DNA of 11,809 bases. It comes from Polynucleobacter meluiroseus. GTDB taxonomy: Bacteria > Pseudomonadota > Gammaproteobacteria > Burkholderiales > Burkholderiaceae. How positions within the stretch are numbered: the first letter of the stretch is position 1; the number at the start of each line of letters is the position of its first letter. The notes beneath the pieces are model-generated. The model searched no databases. It was not told the DNA's origin and saw only the letters and a program-made list of their open reading frames with translations. Location of the stretch: contig CALQED020000013.1 in NCBI GenBank assembly GCA_943329505.2, forward strand, positions 1-11,809, in the 5' to 3' direction. This document shows positions 1 to 8,894 of this stretch, in pieces. The position numbers were made by a program, and so were the translations under genes.

Positions 1-514
1 CATACTGAGTATTGGCATCTGGCAATGCATTGGTTTCAACACAGCGATCCAAGGCAGCCGCATAACCTGTTTCTTGCAAGAGTGATAACTCAAAGGGGCG
101 CAAGATCTCTTCTAGGCCCTTAGATTCAAATTCGAGATTCGATAAGGCGCTAATGGTTTCTGAGTAACGATCGTATAACTTTTCATATTCATCTTCACGC
201 GCCAAAAACTTGACGAGTAATTCATTCAGATAGAAGCCACACAGTAAGGCATCACCGACTAAAGAAGGCGTGCCGCCAACCCACTCAGACTTAGTGAGCG
301 TACGTAACTCAGATTTACCACTCCAAGAAACGAGTAAAGGTTGGAATCGTTGTAATACGGGGCGAAGTGTTGAATGTGGACGTTTGGCACCCTTGGCAAT
401 CAGTGCCATGCGGCCATATTGCTTTGTGAAGACATCCAGAATTAAGCTGGTCTCTTTATAAGGAATGCTATGCAGCACAAAGGCGGGCTCGTCAGCAACT
501 CGAATTGAGGCCAT
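1..514 (-). CDS. recO: DNA repair protein RecO, 3' end missing (window edge)
   Basis: RecO works with RecF and RecR in recombinational repair, loading RecA onto SSB-coated single-stranded DNA and annealing complementary strands. The reading frame is open from an ATG at 512-514 to the window edge, giving 171 residues. The family is usually about 230-260 residues long, so roughly a quarter to a third of the protein is missing. The N-terminal part (about residues 1-80) fits the RecO OB-fold, with a KGAKRP segment at 41-46 in the place of the family's KGAR-type loop. The helical part carries the typical [11 protein letters not shown] motif at 141-151, and Cys158 lies where the C-terminal domain's first cysteine is often found. 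The gene starts 6 bases after the era stop codon, so it is co-transcribed with era, and the likely ribosome site (GGAA) lies inside the end of era. recO downstream of era is the usual betaproteobacterial and enterobacterial order. I derived this frame by direct translation of the minus strand. Confidence 0.93.
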   Translation of the reverse strand, partial: MASIRVADEPAFVLHSIPYKETSLILDVFTKQYGRMALIAKGAKRPHSTLRPVLQRFQPLLVSWSGKSELRTLTKSEWVGGTPSLVGDALLCGFYLNELLVKFLAREDEYEKLYDRYSETISALSNLEFESKGLEEILRPFELSLLQETGYAAALDRCVETNALPDANTQY

Positions 515-520
515 GAGAAC

Positions 521-1456
521 TTATTCCAGACCCTGCGCCCGTAATTCAGCGCGATCATCGGCCCAGCCGCGTTTGACCTTAACCCATGTCTCTAAAAACA
601 CTTTGCCATCAAAGAGTTTTTCCATATCAATGCGGGCATCAGTAGAAATCTTTTTCAGACGATCACCCTTTTGACCAATGATCATCGCTTTATGGCTATC
701 GCGATCTACCAAGATGGTTGCAGCGATGCGACGCATCTTGCCATCCATCTTGAACTGATCAATCACTACGGTACTGGTGTATGGCAACTCTTCGCCAGTG
801 AAACGGAATACCTTCTCGCGCAAAATTTCAGCCGCTAAGAAGCGCTCACTGCGATCGGTAATAGTGTCTCCATCGTAGACAGCTGGTGCTTCAGGCAAAT
901 ATCCCTCTAATACATCTAAGAGTCTTTGAATATCACCAGGACTTTTAGCGCTCATCGGTACGATTTCTGCAAATTCGCACTTTTGGTCTTCGTGGCCACC
1001 CAAATCACACCAAGGCCGTGACATTTCTTTCATAAAGTTGAGTAAAGCCTGATCACGTTCAGATGGAGTCTGAAAGCGACTGTTAAATAAATCTAACTTA
1101 TTTAGTACCAACACAACTGGGAGATCGGTTGGCAGTAGCTTTAATACTTTTTTATCATCCTCACCAAAATAACCAGCCTCAACCACAAAGCAAGCGACAT
1201 TCACGTCCTGCAAAGCAGTCGTAACAGTCCGGTTCAAGGCTTTATTGAGCGTATTCATCAGGCGGGTTTGGAAACCCGGTGTATCAATGAAAATAAATTG
1301 GGCCTCTTCACGATTCTGAATGCCCAAAATGCGATGACGCGTTGTCTGCGCTTTACGAGAAGTAATACTGATCTTTTGACCAACCAACGCATTGAGCAAT
1401 GTTGATTTACCCATGTTCGGACGGCCAACAATGGCGATAGTGCCGCATCTAAACAC
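521..1456 (-). CDS. era: GTPase Era (30S subunit assembly)
   Basis: Era is an essential GTPase that binds the 3' end of 16S rRNA and helps mature the small ribosomal subunit. The 311-residue product has all family motifs: P-loop GRPNMGKS (11-18), switch I with RKAQTTRHR (34-42), DTPG (58-61), NKLD (119-122), SAK (169-171) and a C-terminal KH domain with the GQKG loop at 261-264. Length is normal for the family (about 300). The start is GTG at 1454-1456. Upstream in frame only five sense codons precede a TAA, and none is a usual start codon. A GAAGGG ribosome site lies 6 bases before the GTG, inside the end of rnc. The gene begins 2 bases after the rnc stop, so translation is probably coupled. 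The fifth P-loop position is Met where Val is usual; it is a tolerated X position, so the protein should be active. Confidence 0.97.
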   Translation of the reverse strand: MFRCGTIAIVGRPNMGKSTLLNALVGQKISITSRKAQTTRHRILGIQNREEAQFIFIDTPGFQTRLMNTLNKALNRTVTTALQDVNVACFVVEAGYFGEDDKKVLKLLPTDLPVVLVLNKLDLFNSRFQTPSERDQALLNFMKEMSRPWCDLGGHEDQKCEFAEIVPMSAKSPGDIQRLLDVLEGYLPEAPAVYDGDTITDRSERFLAAEILREKVFRFTGEELPYTSTVVIDQFKMDGKMRRIAATILVDRDSHKAMIIGQKGDRLKKISTDARIDMEKLFDGKVFLETWVKVKRGWADDRAELRAQGLE

Positions 1457-1458
1457 GA

Positions 1459-2250
1459 TTAGCCCTTCAGCTTAAGATTTAACTGCTCTTCGGTCGCTTC
1501 TTTCTTTGCTGCTTTTTTCTTAGCCGACCGGGTTTTCTTGGGTTTGCGAGATTCTTGTGGCAAGGCTTTGAGCGCTGCCAGTAAGGCCGTCTTCGCTGCT
1601 GACTGTTCAGCTGCACGACGTGAGGCGCCCTCACCTTTTACTGATACCTTGAGACTAGGTATCAAACACTCCACTTCAAATTGCTGATTGTGTGCGGCAC
1701 CAGTAGTACCAGTCACGTTGTAGGTTGGTAAAGGTAACTGATAACTTTGCAGACACTCTTGCAGGAGTGTTTTGTCATCCTTACCTAAAGTCTTAGGATC
1801 TACTTGAGCAAGAATGATCGAATAGAGTTTGCGTAAACACGCTTTGGCAGCATCAAAACCACCATCTAGAAAGATGGCACCTGTGACCGCTTCCAAGGTA
1901 TCAGCCAAAATGGATGGGCGACGGAAGCCACCACTCTTGAGCTCGCCCTCACCCAAACGCAGGTAGTCAGATAAAGAGAGGGTCTGAGCAATTTCATATA
2001 AAGCTTGTTGCTTCACTAAATTAGCGCGCACCCGAGAAAGGTCGCCCTCATCCAAATCGGAGTAACGCTCATACAATAAATCTGCAACTACGCAATTGAG
2101 AATCGAGTCGCCCAAAAACTCTAAGCGCTCGTTATTTTTCTTGCTATGACTGCGGTGGGTCAAAGCCTGATTTAAGAGCTCAGGCTTCTTAAAGGTATAG
2201 CCGAGACGCTCTTGAAGCGGTGCAGTTTCAATGACAGCGCGCGCGTTCAT
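1459..2250 (-). CDS. rnc: Ribonuclease III
   Basis: RNase III cleaves double-stranded RNA. It separates 16S and 23S rRNA precursors and matures or degrades some mRNAs and antisense RNA pairs. The 263-residue protein has the signature NERLEFLGD at 40-48, with the metal-binding acidic residues Glu44 and Asp48. Asp117 and Glu120 in the [11 protein letters not shown] segment match the E. coli catalytic pair Asp114 and Glu117. A double-stranded RNA binding domain covers about 157-228 and ends in the conserved [15 protein letters not shown] stretch. A Lys-rich tail (about 236-263, with [13 protein letters not shown]) extends the protein beyond the 226 residues of the E. coli enzyme; C-terminal extensions are common in Burkholderiales. 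The ATG lies 6 bases after the lepB stop and era follows 2 bases downstream, the conserved lepB-rnc-era order. In E. coli RNase III cuts the leader of its own operon; no comparable structure was looked for successfully here. Confidence 0.97.
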   Translation of the reverse strand: MNARAVIETAPLQERLGYTFKKPELLNQALTHRSHSKKNNERLEFLGDSILNCVVADLLYERYSDLDEGDLSRVRANLVKQQALYEIAQTLSLSDYLRLGEGELKSGGFRRPSILADTLEAVTGAIFLDGGFDAAKACLRKLYSIILAQVDPKTLGKDDKTLLQECLQSYQLPLPTYNVTGTTGAAHNQQFEVECLIPSLKVSVKGEGASRRAAEQSAAKTALLAALKALPQESRKPKKTRSAKKKAAKKEATEEQLNLKLKG

Positions 2251-2256
2251 GATCTT

Positions 2257-3063
2257 TTACTCAAAGCCACCAATACGACCTAGATTACCTAGGTTGAGCC
2301 AGACAAAAAATGCCCTGCCTACGATATTTTTATCAGGCACAAAACCCCAGTAACGAGAATCAGCACTGTTATCACGGTTATCACCCATCGCGAAGTAATG
2401 CCCCGGCGGAACTTTGCAGGTTAAACCTGATGGCTGATATTGACAAAATTCCGCGCCTGGAAAACGCTCTGTCGGAAACATGCTCGCAGGACGATCTGGG
2501 TCATTCAGAATCTCATGGCGGTTGCCACCTAAATCTGCAGGGAAGGTTTCTGTGAAACGTTTGGCGTAACGCATATTCTCAGGATCGAGGTATGGCTCAC
2601 CGCCACTGTATTGCAAAGGCTGTCCATTAATCGTCAGGCGTTTATCTTCATAAGCAATCACATCGCCTGGTAGGGCAACAACCCGCTTGATGTAATCAAT
2701 CGATTCATCCCGTGGATAGCGGAACACGACGACGTCACCGCGCTTTGGAGAACCTAAATCCACCACCTTTTGATTAATCACTGGCAATCGAATACCGTAG
2801 GTGAATTTATTCACCAAAATAAAGTCCCCGATCTGCAGTGTTGGGATCATTGATCCCGAAGGAATCTTGAATGGCTCAACCAAAAAGGACCGCAATACAA
2901 ATACTGCGCAAATGACTGGGAAAAAGCCTGCGGTGTATTCCAACCACAAAGGCATACGCTCAATGCCAGCCGAGCGTCTTTGCGGCGCAAAGTACAGCCT
3001 ATCCGCAACCCAAGCGATACCAGAAACAATCACCAGGACGAATAGAATCAGTGCAAAGTTCAT
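2257..3063 (-). CDS. lepB: Signal peptidase I
   Basis: LepB is an inner-membrane serine protease that removes signal peptides from exported proteins on the periplasmic side. The 268-residue protein starts with two membrane segments (about 3-20 and 44-62), as in the proteobacterial type. The nucleophile is Ser71 in IPSGSMIPTL (67-76). The general base is Lys126 in DYIKRVVALPGD (123-134). The C-terminal box GDNRDNSADSRYWGFVP spans 227-243. Cys207 and Cys216 are spaced like the periplasmic disulfide pair of E. coli LepB. The ATG overlaps the lepA stop by one base (TAATG), so translation is likely coupled to lepA. A substrate of this enzyme, the DegP-type protease, is encoded just upstream. Length is somewhat below E. 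coli LepB (324), mostly because the central domain is shorter. Confidence 0.97.
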   Translation of the reverse strand: MNFALILFVLVIVSGIAWVADRLYFAPQRRSAGIERMPLWLEYTAGFFPVICAVFVLRSFLVEPFKIPSGSMIPTLQIGDFILVNKFTYGIRLPVINQKVVDLGSPKRGDVVVFRYPRDESIDYIKRVVALPGDVIAYEDKRLTINGQPLQYSGGEPYLDPENMRYAKRFTETFPADLGGNRHEILNDPDRPASMFPTERFPGAEFCQYQPSGLTCKVPPGHYFAMGDNRDNSADSRYWGFVPDKNIVGRAFFVWLNLGNLGRIGGFE

Positions 3064-4868
3064 TAATCCTCCACCTGCAAAATAGCCAAGAAGGCTTCTT
3101 GTGGAATTTCTACGTTACCCACTTGCTTCATTCGCTTCTTACCTTCTTTTTGTTTCTCTAACAATTTGCGCTTACGGGAGATATCACCGCCATAACATTT
3201 TGCCAAAACGTTCTTACGCAAGGCTTTCACATTTTCACGGGCGACGATATTGCTACCAATCGCTGCCTGAATCGCGACATCAAACATCTGACGCGGAATA
3301 ATGCCGCGCATCTTAGACACCACTTCACGACCACGGTGCTGACTATTGCTTCTATGCACAATGACTGATAGGGCGTCGACACGATCACCATTAATTAAAA
3401 TATCGACTTTCACAACATCCGCTGGGCGATATTCTTTGAACTCATAATCCATTGAGGCATAACCCCGCGAAATTGATTTGAGACGATCAAAGAAGTCCAT
3501 CACAATCTCTGCCATAGGCAATTCATAAGTAAGTTGCACCTGGCGACCTAAGTAATTCATACCCGTCTGAATACCCCGCTTACCAACACACAAGGTAATG
3601 ATGGAGCCGACATACTCTTGAGGCATATACAGATTCACGGTCACGATTGGCTCTAGAATCGTTTCGACCTTACTGGTCTCAGGCATCTTGGATGGGTTAT
3701 CCACCATCAAGATCGTGCCATCAGATTGCTGCACTTGATACACCACAGTAGGAGCCGTAGTAATCAAGTTCATGCCGTACTGGCGCTCTAAACGCTCTTG
3801 CACAATCTCCATGTGGAGTAAACCCAAGAAGCCGCAACGGAATCCAAAACCCAATGCTTGTGATACTTCTGGCTCATACAAGAGCGAAGCATCATTTAAT
3901 TTCAACTTCTCGAGAGACTCGCGCAACTGGTCATATTCACTCGCTTCGACTGGATACAAACCAGCGAATACTTGGGACTTCACTTCTTTAAACCCAGGCA
4001 ATGGCTCGGTAGCGGGGGTGCGGCCTTGTTGCCCGATTGTATGGGTCACCGTATCACCAACTTTGGCTGCTTTGAGCTCTTTAATACCTGCGATGATGAA
4101 GCCTACTTGGCCAGCGCTGAGCTCGGGACGATCCACCGACTTCGGGCTAAAGACGCCAACGTGCTCCACTAGATGGCTTGAGCCGTTGGCCATCAAGGTA
4201 ATTTTGTCTTTTGGCTTCAGAGTGCCATTAAATACGCGCACCAACATCACCACACCAACGTAATTATCAAACCAAGAATCAATAATCAAACACTGCAATG
4301 GCGCACTCGCATCACCTTTAGGGGGTGGCACACGACGAATCATTTCTTCAATGACTTCGTGAACGCCTAGGCCAGTCTTTGCAGAGCAAGTCACTGCATC
4401 GGCCGCATCAATCCCAATCACATCTTCAATTTCTTGAATAGCGCGCTCAGGATCTGCCTGAGGTAAATCAATCTTATTAAGTACTGGTACCACTTCTACG
4501 CCCAACTCAATAGCGGTATAACAGTTCGCCACGGTCTGTGCCTCAACGCCTTGGCTTGCATCGACTACCAATAAAGCACCTTCGCAGGCAGATAAAGAAC
4601 GGCTCACTTCATAAGAGAAGTCAACGTGTCCCGGGGTATCAATCAGATTGAGGTTATAAATCTTGCCGTCTTTGGCTTTGTAATTTAATGCGGCTGTTTG
4701 CGCCTTAATGGTGATGCCGCGCTCACGCTCAATATCCATTGAATCGAGAACCTGAGCTTCCATTTCACGATCAGAAAGACCGCCACAAAGTTGAATAATG
4801 CGATCTGCAAGCGTAGATTTGCCGTGATCGATATGGGCGATGATAGAAAAATTGCGGATTAAATCCAT
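3063..4868 (-). CDS. lepA: Elongation factor 4 (LepA), ribosome-associated GTPase
   Basis: LepA/EF4 is a translational GTPase that binds ribosomes; proposed roles are back-translocation of stalled ribosomes and help in 30S biogenesis. The 601-residue length is typical. Visible GTPase motifs are AHIDHGKST (11-19), RERGITIK (48-55), DTPGH (77-81), NKID (131-134) and a downstream SAK. The elongation-factor-like domains follow. The C-terminal domain unique to LepA begins near residue 520 and includes the Lys/Arg-rich [18 protein letters not shown] stretch at 558-575. The chosen ATG directly precedes the standard N-terminus [16 protein letters not shown]. The Shine-Dalgarno sequence is weak. The gene heads the lepA-lepB-rnc-era-recO operon and is separated from degP by 135 bases, so it may have its own promoter in addition to readthrough. 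Confidence 0.98.
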   Translation of the reverse strand: MDLIRNFSIIAHIDHGKSTLADRIIQLCGGLSDREMEAQVLDSMDIERERGITIKAQTAALNYKAKDGKIYNLNLIDTPGHVDFSYEVSRSLSACEGALLVVDASQGVEAQTVANCYTAIELGVEVVPVLNKIDLPQADPERAIQEIEDVIGIDAADAVTCSAKTGLGVHEVIEEMIRRVPPPKGDASAPLQCLIIDSWFDNYVGVVMLVRVFNGTLKPKDKITLMANGSSHLVEHVGVFSPKSVDRPELSAGQVGFIIAGIKELKAAKVGDTVTHTIGQQGRTPATEPLPGFKEVKSQVFAGLYPVEASEYDQLRESLEKLKLNDASLLYEPEVSQALGFGFRCGFLGLLHMEIVQERLERQYGMNLITTAPTVVYQVQQSDGTILMVDNPSKMPETSKVETILEPIVTVNLYMPQEYVGSIITLCVGKRGIQTGMNYLGRQVQLTYELPMAEIVMDFFDRLKSISRGYASMDYEFKEYRPADVVKVDILINGDRVDALSVIVHRSNSQHRGREVVSKMRGIIPRQMFDVAIQAAIGSNIVARENVKALRKNVLAKCYGGDISRKRKLLEKQKEGKKRMKQVGNVEIPQEAFLAILQVED

Positions 4869-4953
4869 AGCGTCTTATTTAGTGATTCAAAAAACGCCTT
4901 GTCAGAACGCACCACAATGATGCGCTGCAAAAAGTCGTCTTAAAAGGATTGTA

Positions 4954-4990
4954 ATGGGTGGCGCCCGAAAGGCGCCAAACCCCATTTTTT
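4954..4990 (+). terminator. Hairpin followed by T-run between lepA and degP
   Basis: Two perfect GGCGCC arms (4960-4965 and 4971-4976) enclose a CGAAA loop. An outer stem pairs ATGGG (4954-4958) with CCCAT (4981-4985), with a small bulge between the stems. A run of six T (4985-4990) follows on the plus strand, so by sequence alone this is a good intrinsic terminator for plus-strand transcription. All neighbouring genes are on the minus strand. In that direction the same hairpin lies about 20 bases after the degP stop codon, but the downstream sequence (ACCCATTACAATCC) has no real U-tract. It may still end or stabilise the degP transcript. The rest of the 4869-5003 gap shows nothing strong. 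Confidence 0.6.
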
Positions 4991-5003
4991 AGCCCAAAAA
5001 GCC

Positions 5004-6455
5004 CTATTTTGGCCTTACTGGGATAACTAAGGTGCTGTCAGCACGGCGGATAAATACCGGAACAGCCTTATTGGCATCCAGACCTTTAACTAGGGCTTCA
5101 AACTGCTTGACCCCAGAAATATCGGTATCAGCCACCCGAATAATGACATCGCCAGGACGAGCTCCGGCTTTTGCCAAAGGACCATCACCTAAACCAGTCA
5201 CTTCTACGCCACCCTTAATATTCAGATCCTTCTTTTTGGCATCCGATAAGTCTGCTACGGCGACTCCAAAGACGTTGCTACTGCTGCTATTTGCGGAAGG
5301 TGCTTCAGGCTTCTTATTTGCAGCTTGTGTTGCATCACTATCAGCCACTGTCACCGTTAATTCACGGCTTGCGCCTTTACGCCAAACTTGCACTGCTACA
5401 GATGTACCTGGCTTGGTATCGCCAACCACTCGGGGTAAATCTGTTGATTTGGCAATCTCACGGCCGTTGAAACTCAAAATCACATCACCAGATTCAATTC
5501 CGCCTGCAGCGGCAGGGCCAGCTGGCTCAACATTGCGAACATAGGCACCACGAGGTTTACCCAAACCTAAACTCTCGGCAACATCTTTGGTCATCTCACC
5601 CAAAGCAACACCAATACGACCCCGATTCATCCTACCGGTGGTGCGCAACTGATCGGCGACCCGCATTGCCTCGTCAATTGGAATTGCAAAAGAGATACCC
5701 ATATAGCCACCGGAGCGACTAAAGATTTGGGAATTAATCCCAATCGCTTGACCAGCGGTGTTGAGTAATGGACCACCCGAGTTACCTGGATTCACCGCTA
5801 CGTCAGTCTGGATAAAAGGCAAGTAGTCGCCAGTATCACGGCTCTTGGCAGACACAATACCTGCAGTCACTGTATTCTCCAGACCAAATGGTGAACCAAT
5901 TGCAAGAACCCACTCACCTACTCGTACTCTCGATGAATCACCTAATGGCAGCCTTGGTAAATCACGCGCTTCAATTTTGACAACTGCCACATCGGTGCGT
6001 TTATCCATACCCAACAACTTGGCTTTGAACTCTCGCTTATCAGTCAAGGTGACATAAATAGTGGTTGCGCCTTCAACAACGTGAGCATTGGTGAGAATCA
6101 AACCATTGGATTCAATAATGAAACCAGAACCTACACCGCGATCCGCTTCCTGAGGTTTGCCAGAATTGGGCTGTGCCTGCTTAGGACTATTGGGGATGCC
6201 TGGAATCGGCACACCAAAAAAGCGCCGGAAAAATTCAGCTTGATCTTCAGGCATTCCTGGAATGCCGCCTTGAGACTGCTGAGTCATCACTTTCTCGGTC
6301 GTACGAATATTCACCACGGCTGGACTTGCACGCTCCACTAAGTCAGCAAAATCTGGGATAGTGACCCGAGGATTTTGAGCGCTTACAGGCGCAACCAATG
6401 ACATCTGCCCTAGGCTCAAAATAGCCAAGAGCGCAATAAAGTGCTTTTTCATCAT
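5004..6455 (-). CDS. degP: Periplasmic serine protease, DegP/MucD (HtrA) family
   Basis: HtrA-type proteases degrade or refold damaged proteins in the periplasm and protect the cell against heat and envelope stress. The 483-residue product opens with a signal peptide: a KK start, a hydrophobic core at about 6-22, and a likely cleavage after VSA at residue 26. The catalytic triad is His125 (TNAHVVEG), Asp155 (RTDVAVVK) and Ser226 (GNSGGPL). Two PDZ domains follow at about 275-370 and 393-480, joined by a linker rich in Ala, Lys, Asn and Ser. Gln/Pro-rich residues at about 59-105 form the flexible loop before the protease core. The start is ATGATG, with an AGG 8 bases upstream. The gene begins 47 bases after fabF, in the place where mucD sits in Burkholderiales, but without the rpoE-rseA-rseB genes that usually precede it. 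No sigma-E-type promoter is apparent in the gap. DegQ/DegP/MucD cannot be separated from the sequence alone. Confidence 0.95.
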   Translation of the reverse strand: MMKKHFIALLAILSLGQMSLVAPVSAQNPRVTIPDFADLVERASPAVVNIRTTEKVMTQQSQGGIPGMPEDQAEFFRRFFGVPIPGIPNSPKQAQPNSGKPQEADRGVGSGFIIESNGLILTNAHVVEGATTIYVTLTDKREFKAKLLGMDKRTDVAVVKIEARDLPRLPLGDSSRVRVGEWVLAIGSPFGLENTVTAGIVSAKSRDTGDYLPFIQTDVAVNPGNSGGPLLNTAGQAIGINSQIFSRSGGYMGISFAIPIDEAMRVADQLRTTGRMNRGRIGVALGEMTKDVAESLGLGKPRGAYVRNVEPAGPAAAGGIESGDVILSFNGREIAKSTDLPRVVGDTKPGTSVAVQVWRKGASRELTVTVADSDATQAANKKPEAPSANSSSSNVFGVAVADLSDAKKKDLNIKGGVEVTGLGDGPLAKAGARPGDVIIRVADTDISGVKQFEALVKGLDANKAVPVFIRRADSTLVIPVRPK

Positions 6456-6502
6456 GCTAGAAACCTACTTGGTGAAAACCAAAAATGGAGATAAAGAGAA
6501 TA

Positions 6503-7750
6503 TTAGGGCAACTTACCAAATATCAAGGTACCGTTAGTACCCCCAAAGCCAAAATTGTTTTTGATGGCGTGCTCAATCTTTACATCTCTCGCAGTATTGG
6601 CGCAATAGTCCAAATCGCACTCGGGATCTTGATTGAAGATATTGATGGTGGGTGGAGATTTCTGGTTATGGAGAGCCAGAATGGTGAAAACAGATTCCAA
6701 GCCACCCGCGCCACCCAATAAGTGGCCAGTCATCGACTTGGTAGAGTTAATTAATGCCTTCTTGGCGTGATCGCCTAAGGCCGCTTTAATGGCTTCAGTT
6801 TCGTTCTTATCACCTAAAGGCGTGGAAGTGCCATGAGCATTCAAATACTGAATTTGGTCTGGGTTTAAACCCGCATCGCGCATTGCGTTCACCATACAAC
6901 GACGTGGGCCATCCATATTGGGCGCAGTCATGTGATACGCATCCCCACTCATACCAAAACCCAGTAGTTCGCAATAAATTTTTGCGCCACGTGCTTTAGC
7001 GTGCTCATACTCTTCCAGAACCACCACACCAGCGCCTTCACCAAGAACAAAACCATCGCGGTCTTTGTCCCAAGGACGTGAAGCTGTTGCAGGATCATCA
7101 TTACGAGTAGAGAGGGCTCTGGCAGATGCAAAACCGCCAACACCTACAGCAGAGATGGTGGATTCAGCACCGCCAGCGAGCATCACATCTGCATCGCCAT
7201 ACTGAATTAAGCGTGCCGCCAAACCAATACTATGGAGGCCTGTTGTGCAGGCAGTGACTGCAGCTACGTTTGGACCTTTAAGGCCAAATAAAATACTCAG
7301 GTGTCCAGAAATCATATTAATGATTGAGCCAGGCACAAAGAATGGCGAGATACGACGAGGGCCACGCGCTAGAAGCTCAGCACCAGTCTCCTCAATCATG
7401 GGCAAGCCACCAATACCAGAACCTACCATGACGCCAATACGTTCAGCATTTTGTTCAGTAACTTCAATGCCACTGTCGCGAATGGCTTGGGTACCAGCAG
7501 CAATGCCGAAATGGATAAAGGTATCCATATGACGCGCCTCTTTGGCAGTCACATATTCTTCAACATTGAAATCTTTCACCTCTCCAGCGAAATGAACGCT
7601 TAATGGAGCATGGTCAAATTTTGTGATCGTAGCAATGCCAGATTTGCCTTCCAGCAAATTTGACCAAGCTACATCAACTGAATTACCAACAGGTGAGATG
7701 AGACCAAGACCGGTGACTACAACCCGGCGTCGGCCATTTGATGCTGACAC
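6503..7750 (-). CDS. fabF: 3-oxoacyl-[ACP] synthase II (KAS II)
   Basis: FabF condenses malonyl-ACP with a growing acyl-ACP, the chain-elongation step of type II fatty acid synthesis in the cytoplasm. The 415-residue length is usual. The Cys-His-His triad is Cys168 (TACTTGLHS), His306 ([11 protein letters not shown]) and His343 (GHLLGGAGG), with the conserved Lys338 in NSTKSMTGH. The C-terminal [11 protein letters not shown] motif is also present. The start is GTG at 7748-7750, giving the normal N-terminus before [16 protein letters not shown]. It lies 21 bases after the acpP stop. The ribosome site is weak (TAGG inside a CCTAGG palindrome). The gene follows acpP directly, as in most proteobacteria. 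If FabH is inactive here, FabF could also supply starter units by decarboxylating malonyl-ACP, which is inference. Confidence 0.98.
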   Translation of the reverse strand: MSASNGRRRVVVTGLGLISPVGNSVDVAWSNLLEGKSGIATITKFDHAPLSVHFAGEVKDFNVEEYVTAKEARHMDTFIHFGIAAGTQAIRDSGIEVTEQNAERIGVMVGSGIGGLPMIEETGAELLARGPRRISPFFVPGSIINMISGHLSILFGLKGPNVAAVTACTTGLHSIGLAARLIQYGDADVMLAGGAESTISAVGVGGFASARALSTRNDDPATASRPWDKDRDGFVLGEGAGVVVLEEYEHAKARGAKIYCELLGFGMSGDAYHMTAPNMDGPRRCMVNAMRDAGLNPDQIQYLNAHGTSTPLGDKNETEAIKAALGDHAKKALINSTKSMTGHLLGGAGGLESVFTILALHNQKSPPTINIFNQDPECDLDYCANTARDVKIEHAIKNNFGFGGTNGTLIFGKLP

Positions 7751-7771
7751 AGTAATACCTAGGCTAGGGAA

Positions 7772-8011
7772 TTAACCCTGAGCTTTTGATTTAGCGAAGT
7801 CGATCGCGAGCTGAACTGTGGTAATTTTTTCGGCTTCCTCATCAGGAATTTCGATGCCAAATTCATCTTCCAAAGCCATAACCAGCTCAACAGTGTCAAG
7901 AGAGTCAGCGCCCAGGTCATTCACAAAAGAAGATTCATTCTTGATATCTCCTTCAGCGACGCCCAATTGCTCAGCGACGATTTTCTTAACGCGTTGTTCG
8001 ATGTTATCCAT
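7772..8011 (-). CDS. acpP: Acyl carrier protein
   Basis: AcpP carries acyl intermediates on a 4'-phosphopantetheine arm through fatty acid synthesis and also donates acyl groups for lipid A and phospholipids. The 79-residue acidic product is typical in size. The pantetheine attachment site is Ser37 in [12 protein letters not shown] (32-43), and four helices are expected. I chose the ATG at 8009-8011. A longer frame from a TTG at 8021-8023 would add four residues, but that codon overlaps the strong GGGGGA ribosome site used by the ATG, and family members begin at M(D/S)NIEQRV. The 101-base gap upstream is the longest within the fatty acid cluster and fits a separate promoter for this abundant protein. 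Confidence 0.98.
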   Translation of the reverse strand: MDNIEQRVKKIVAEQLGVAEGDIKNESSFVNDLGADSLDTVELVMALEDEFGIEIPDEEAEKITTVQLAIDFAKSKAQG

Positions 8012-8015
8012 TAAG

Positions 8016-8021
8016 TCCCCC
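8016..8021 (-). promoter_or_regulatory. Ribosome binding site of acpP
   Basis: GGGGGA lies four bases before the ATG and is among the clearest Shine-Dalgarno-like sequences in the window. It decides the start: it overlaps the upstream TTG, so that codon is not the initiation site. Confidence 0.7.
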
Positions 8022-8049
8022 AAGGGTTGTAAAAAAACGATTGAAGGAT

Positions 8050-8078
8050 TTTATCAGCTTGGCGGGCTTATTTAGCAA
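8050..8078 (-). promoter_or_regulatory. Candidate sigma-70 promoter for acpP
   Basis: On the minus strand TTGCTA (8073-8078) and GATAAA (8050-8055) are spaced by 17 bases and each match four of six consensus positions. Transcription would begin near 8043 and give a leader of about 30 bases before the acpP ATG. The position fits, because ACP is needed in large amounts and often has its own promoter. The match is moderate and AT-rich gaps give chance matches. Confidence 0.35.
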
Positions 8079-8087
8079 AACCGCCAA
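8059..8087. repeat. Inverted repeat between fabG and acpP
   Basis: Perfect 7-base arms TTGGCGG (8059-8065) and CCGCCAA (8081-8087) flank a 15-base centre. The centre can itself form a 3-base inner stem (GCT/AGC). There is no T-run after it in the direction of the genes, so it is not a normal intrinsic terminator. The dyad overlaps the spacer and -35 of the candidate acpP promoter. This would suit an operator or a hairpin at the fabG 3' end that protects or attenuates the transcript. Confidence 0.45.
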
Positions 8088-8112
8088 AAAATGACCAAAT
8101 CCTTGTTTGTCA

Positions 8113-8856
8113 TTAGGCTAAATAGAGTCCGCCATTGACGTGTAGGGTATTCCCAGTGATGTATCCCGCTGCTGGAGAGGCTAAAAACGCCACTGCTTGG
8201 GCTACATCCTCTGGACTCCCCAATCTGGCCAGCGGAATGTTCACTTTTAGGGCATTTTGCTGTTCTTCGCTCAAAGCGCGCGTCATATCGGTATCAATAA
8301 ATCCCGGCGCTACGCAGTTAACAGTGATATTACGACTACCGATTTCACGCGCCAAAGCACGGGTCATTCCAGAAACGCCGGATTTTGCAGCAGCGTAGTT
8401 TGCTTGCCCAGCGTTGCCCATATGACCCACGATCGAGGTGATATTAATAATGCGGCCAGCGCGTGCTTTCATCATGGGGCGTAATACCGCTTGAGATAAC
8501 CGAAAAACAGAACTTAAGTTAGTGTCAATGACATCAGCCCACTCTTCTGTTTTCATCCGCATGGCCAAGTTATCGCGAGTAATGCCAGCGTTATTCACCA
8601 AAATATTGATGCCGCCATACTCTTTCACAATCTGATCAATGATTTCTTCACAAGCATTTGGTGCAGTCACATTCAGCACCAATCCTGCACCCCCTGAAGG
8701 CTTTAAACGTGCATCAATTGCTTTGGCACCATCATCTGAAGTTGCGGTTCCAATCACCTTGGCGCCACACTTAACTAACTCTTCTGCAATCGCTTGACCA
8801 ATACCACGCGAGGCTCCGGTCACCAAGGCAATTTGTCCACTTAAGTCGAGATTCAT
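8113..8856 (-). CDS. fabG: 3-oxoacyl-[ACP] reductase
   Basis: FabG is an NADPH-dependent short-chain dehydrogenase that reduces 3-oxoacyl-ACP to 3-hydroxyacyl-ACP, the first reduction of each elongation cycle. The 247-residue product has the cofactor motif TGASRGIG (13-20), NNAG (88-91), and the catalytic residues Asn113, Ser141, Tyr154 and Lys158 (YAAAK). PGFIDTDMT at 184-192 is typical of FabG, and the C-terminal VNGGLYL fits the family. The ATG is preceded by a good GGAAG ribosome site. The gene begins 38 bases after fabD. Its place between fabD and acpP distinguishes it from the many other short-chain dehydrogenases. Confidence 0.97.
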   Translation of the reverse strand: MNLDLSGQIALVTGASRGIGQAIAEELVKCGAKVIGTATSDDGAKAIDARLKPSGGAGLVLNVTAPNACEEIIDQIVKEYGGINILVNNAGITRDNLAMRMKTEEWADVIDTNLSSVFRLSQAVLRPMMKARAGRIINITSIVGHMGNAGQANYAAAKSGVSGMTRALAREIGSRNITVNCVAPGFIDTDMTRALSEEQQNALKVNIPLARLGSPEDVAQAVAFLASPAAGYITGNTLHVNGGLYLA

Positions 8857-8894
8857 TTTGTCTTCCGCTCTGTTGTTACTGTATTAGTTGGCTT

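Noticed and set aside
3772..4263. Open frame of 163 codons on the plus strand
   Set aside because: It is antisense to lepA, a strongly conserved gene, and its product has no recognisable motif. It is a shadow frame.
4877..4905. Possible lepA promoter, CTGACA and CTAAAT spaced by 17 bases on the minus strand
   Set aside because: The -10 matches only three of six positions and transcription would begin almost at the ATG, leaving no leader.
5032..5544. Open frame of 170 codons on the plus strand
   Set aside because: It lies wholly antisense to the C-terminal half of degP, whose frame has clear PDZ domains. The translated product resembles no family I know.
6469..6482. Small hairpin TTGGT-GAAA-ACCAA before degP
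   Set aside because: A 5-base stem in an AT-rich gap is expected by chance, and no T-run follows it in the gene direction.
6500..6526. Possible degP promoter, TTGATA and TAATAT on the minus strand at the end of fabF
   Set aside because: Both boxes are fair matches, but the spacer is only 15 bases, shorter than is normally active.
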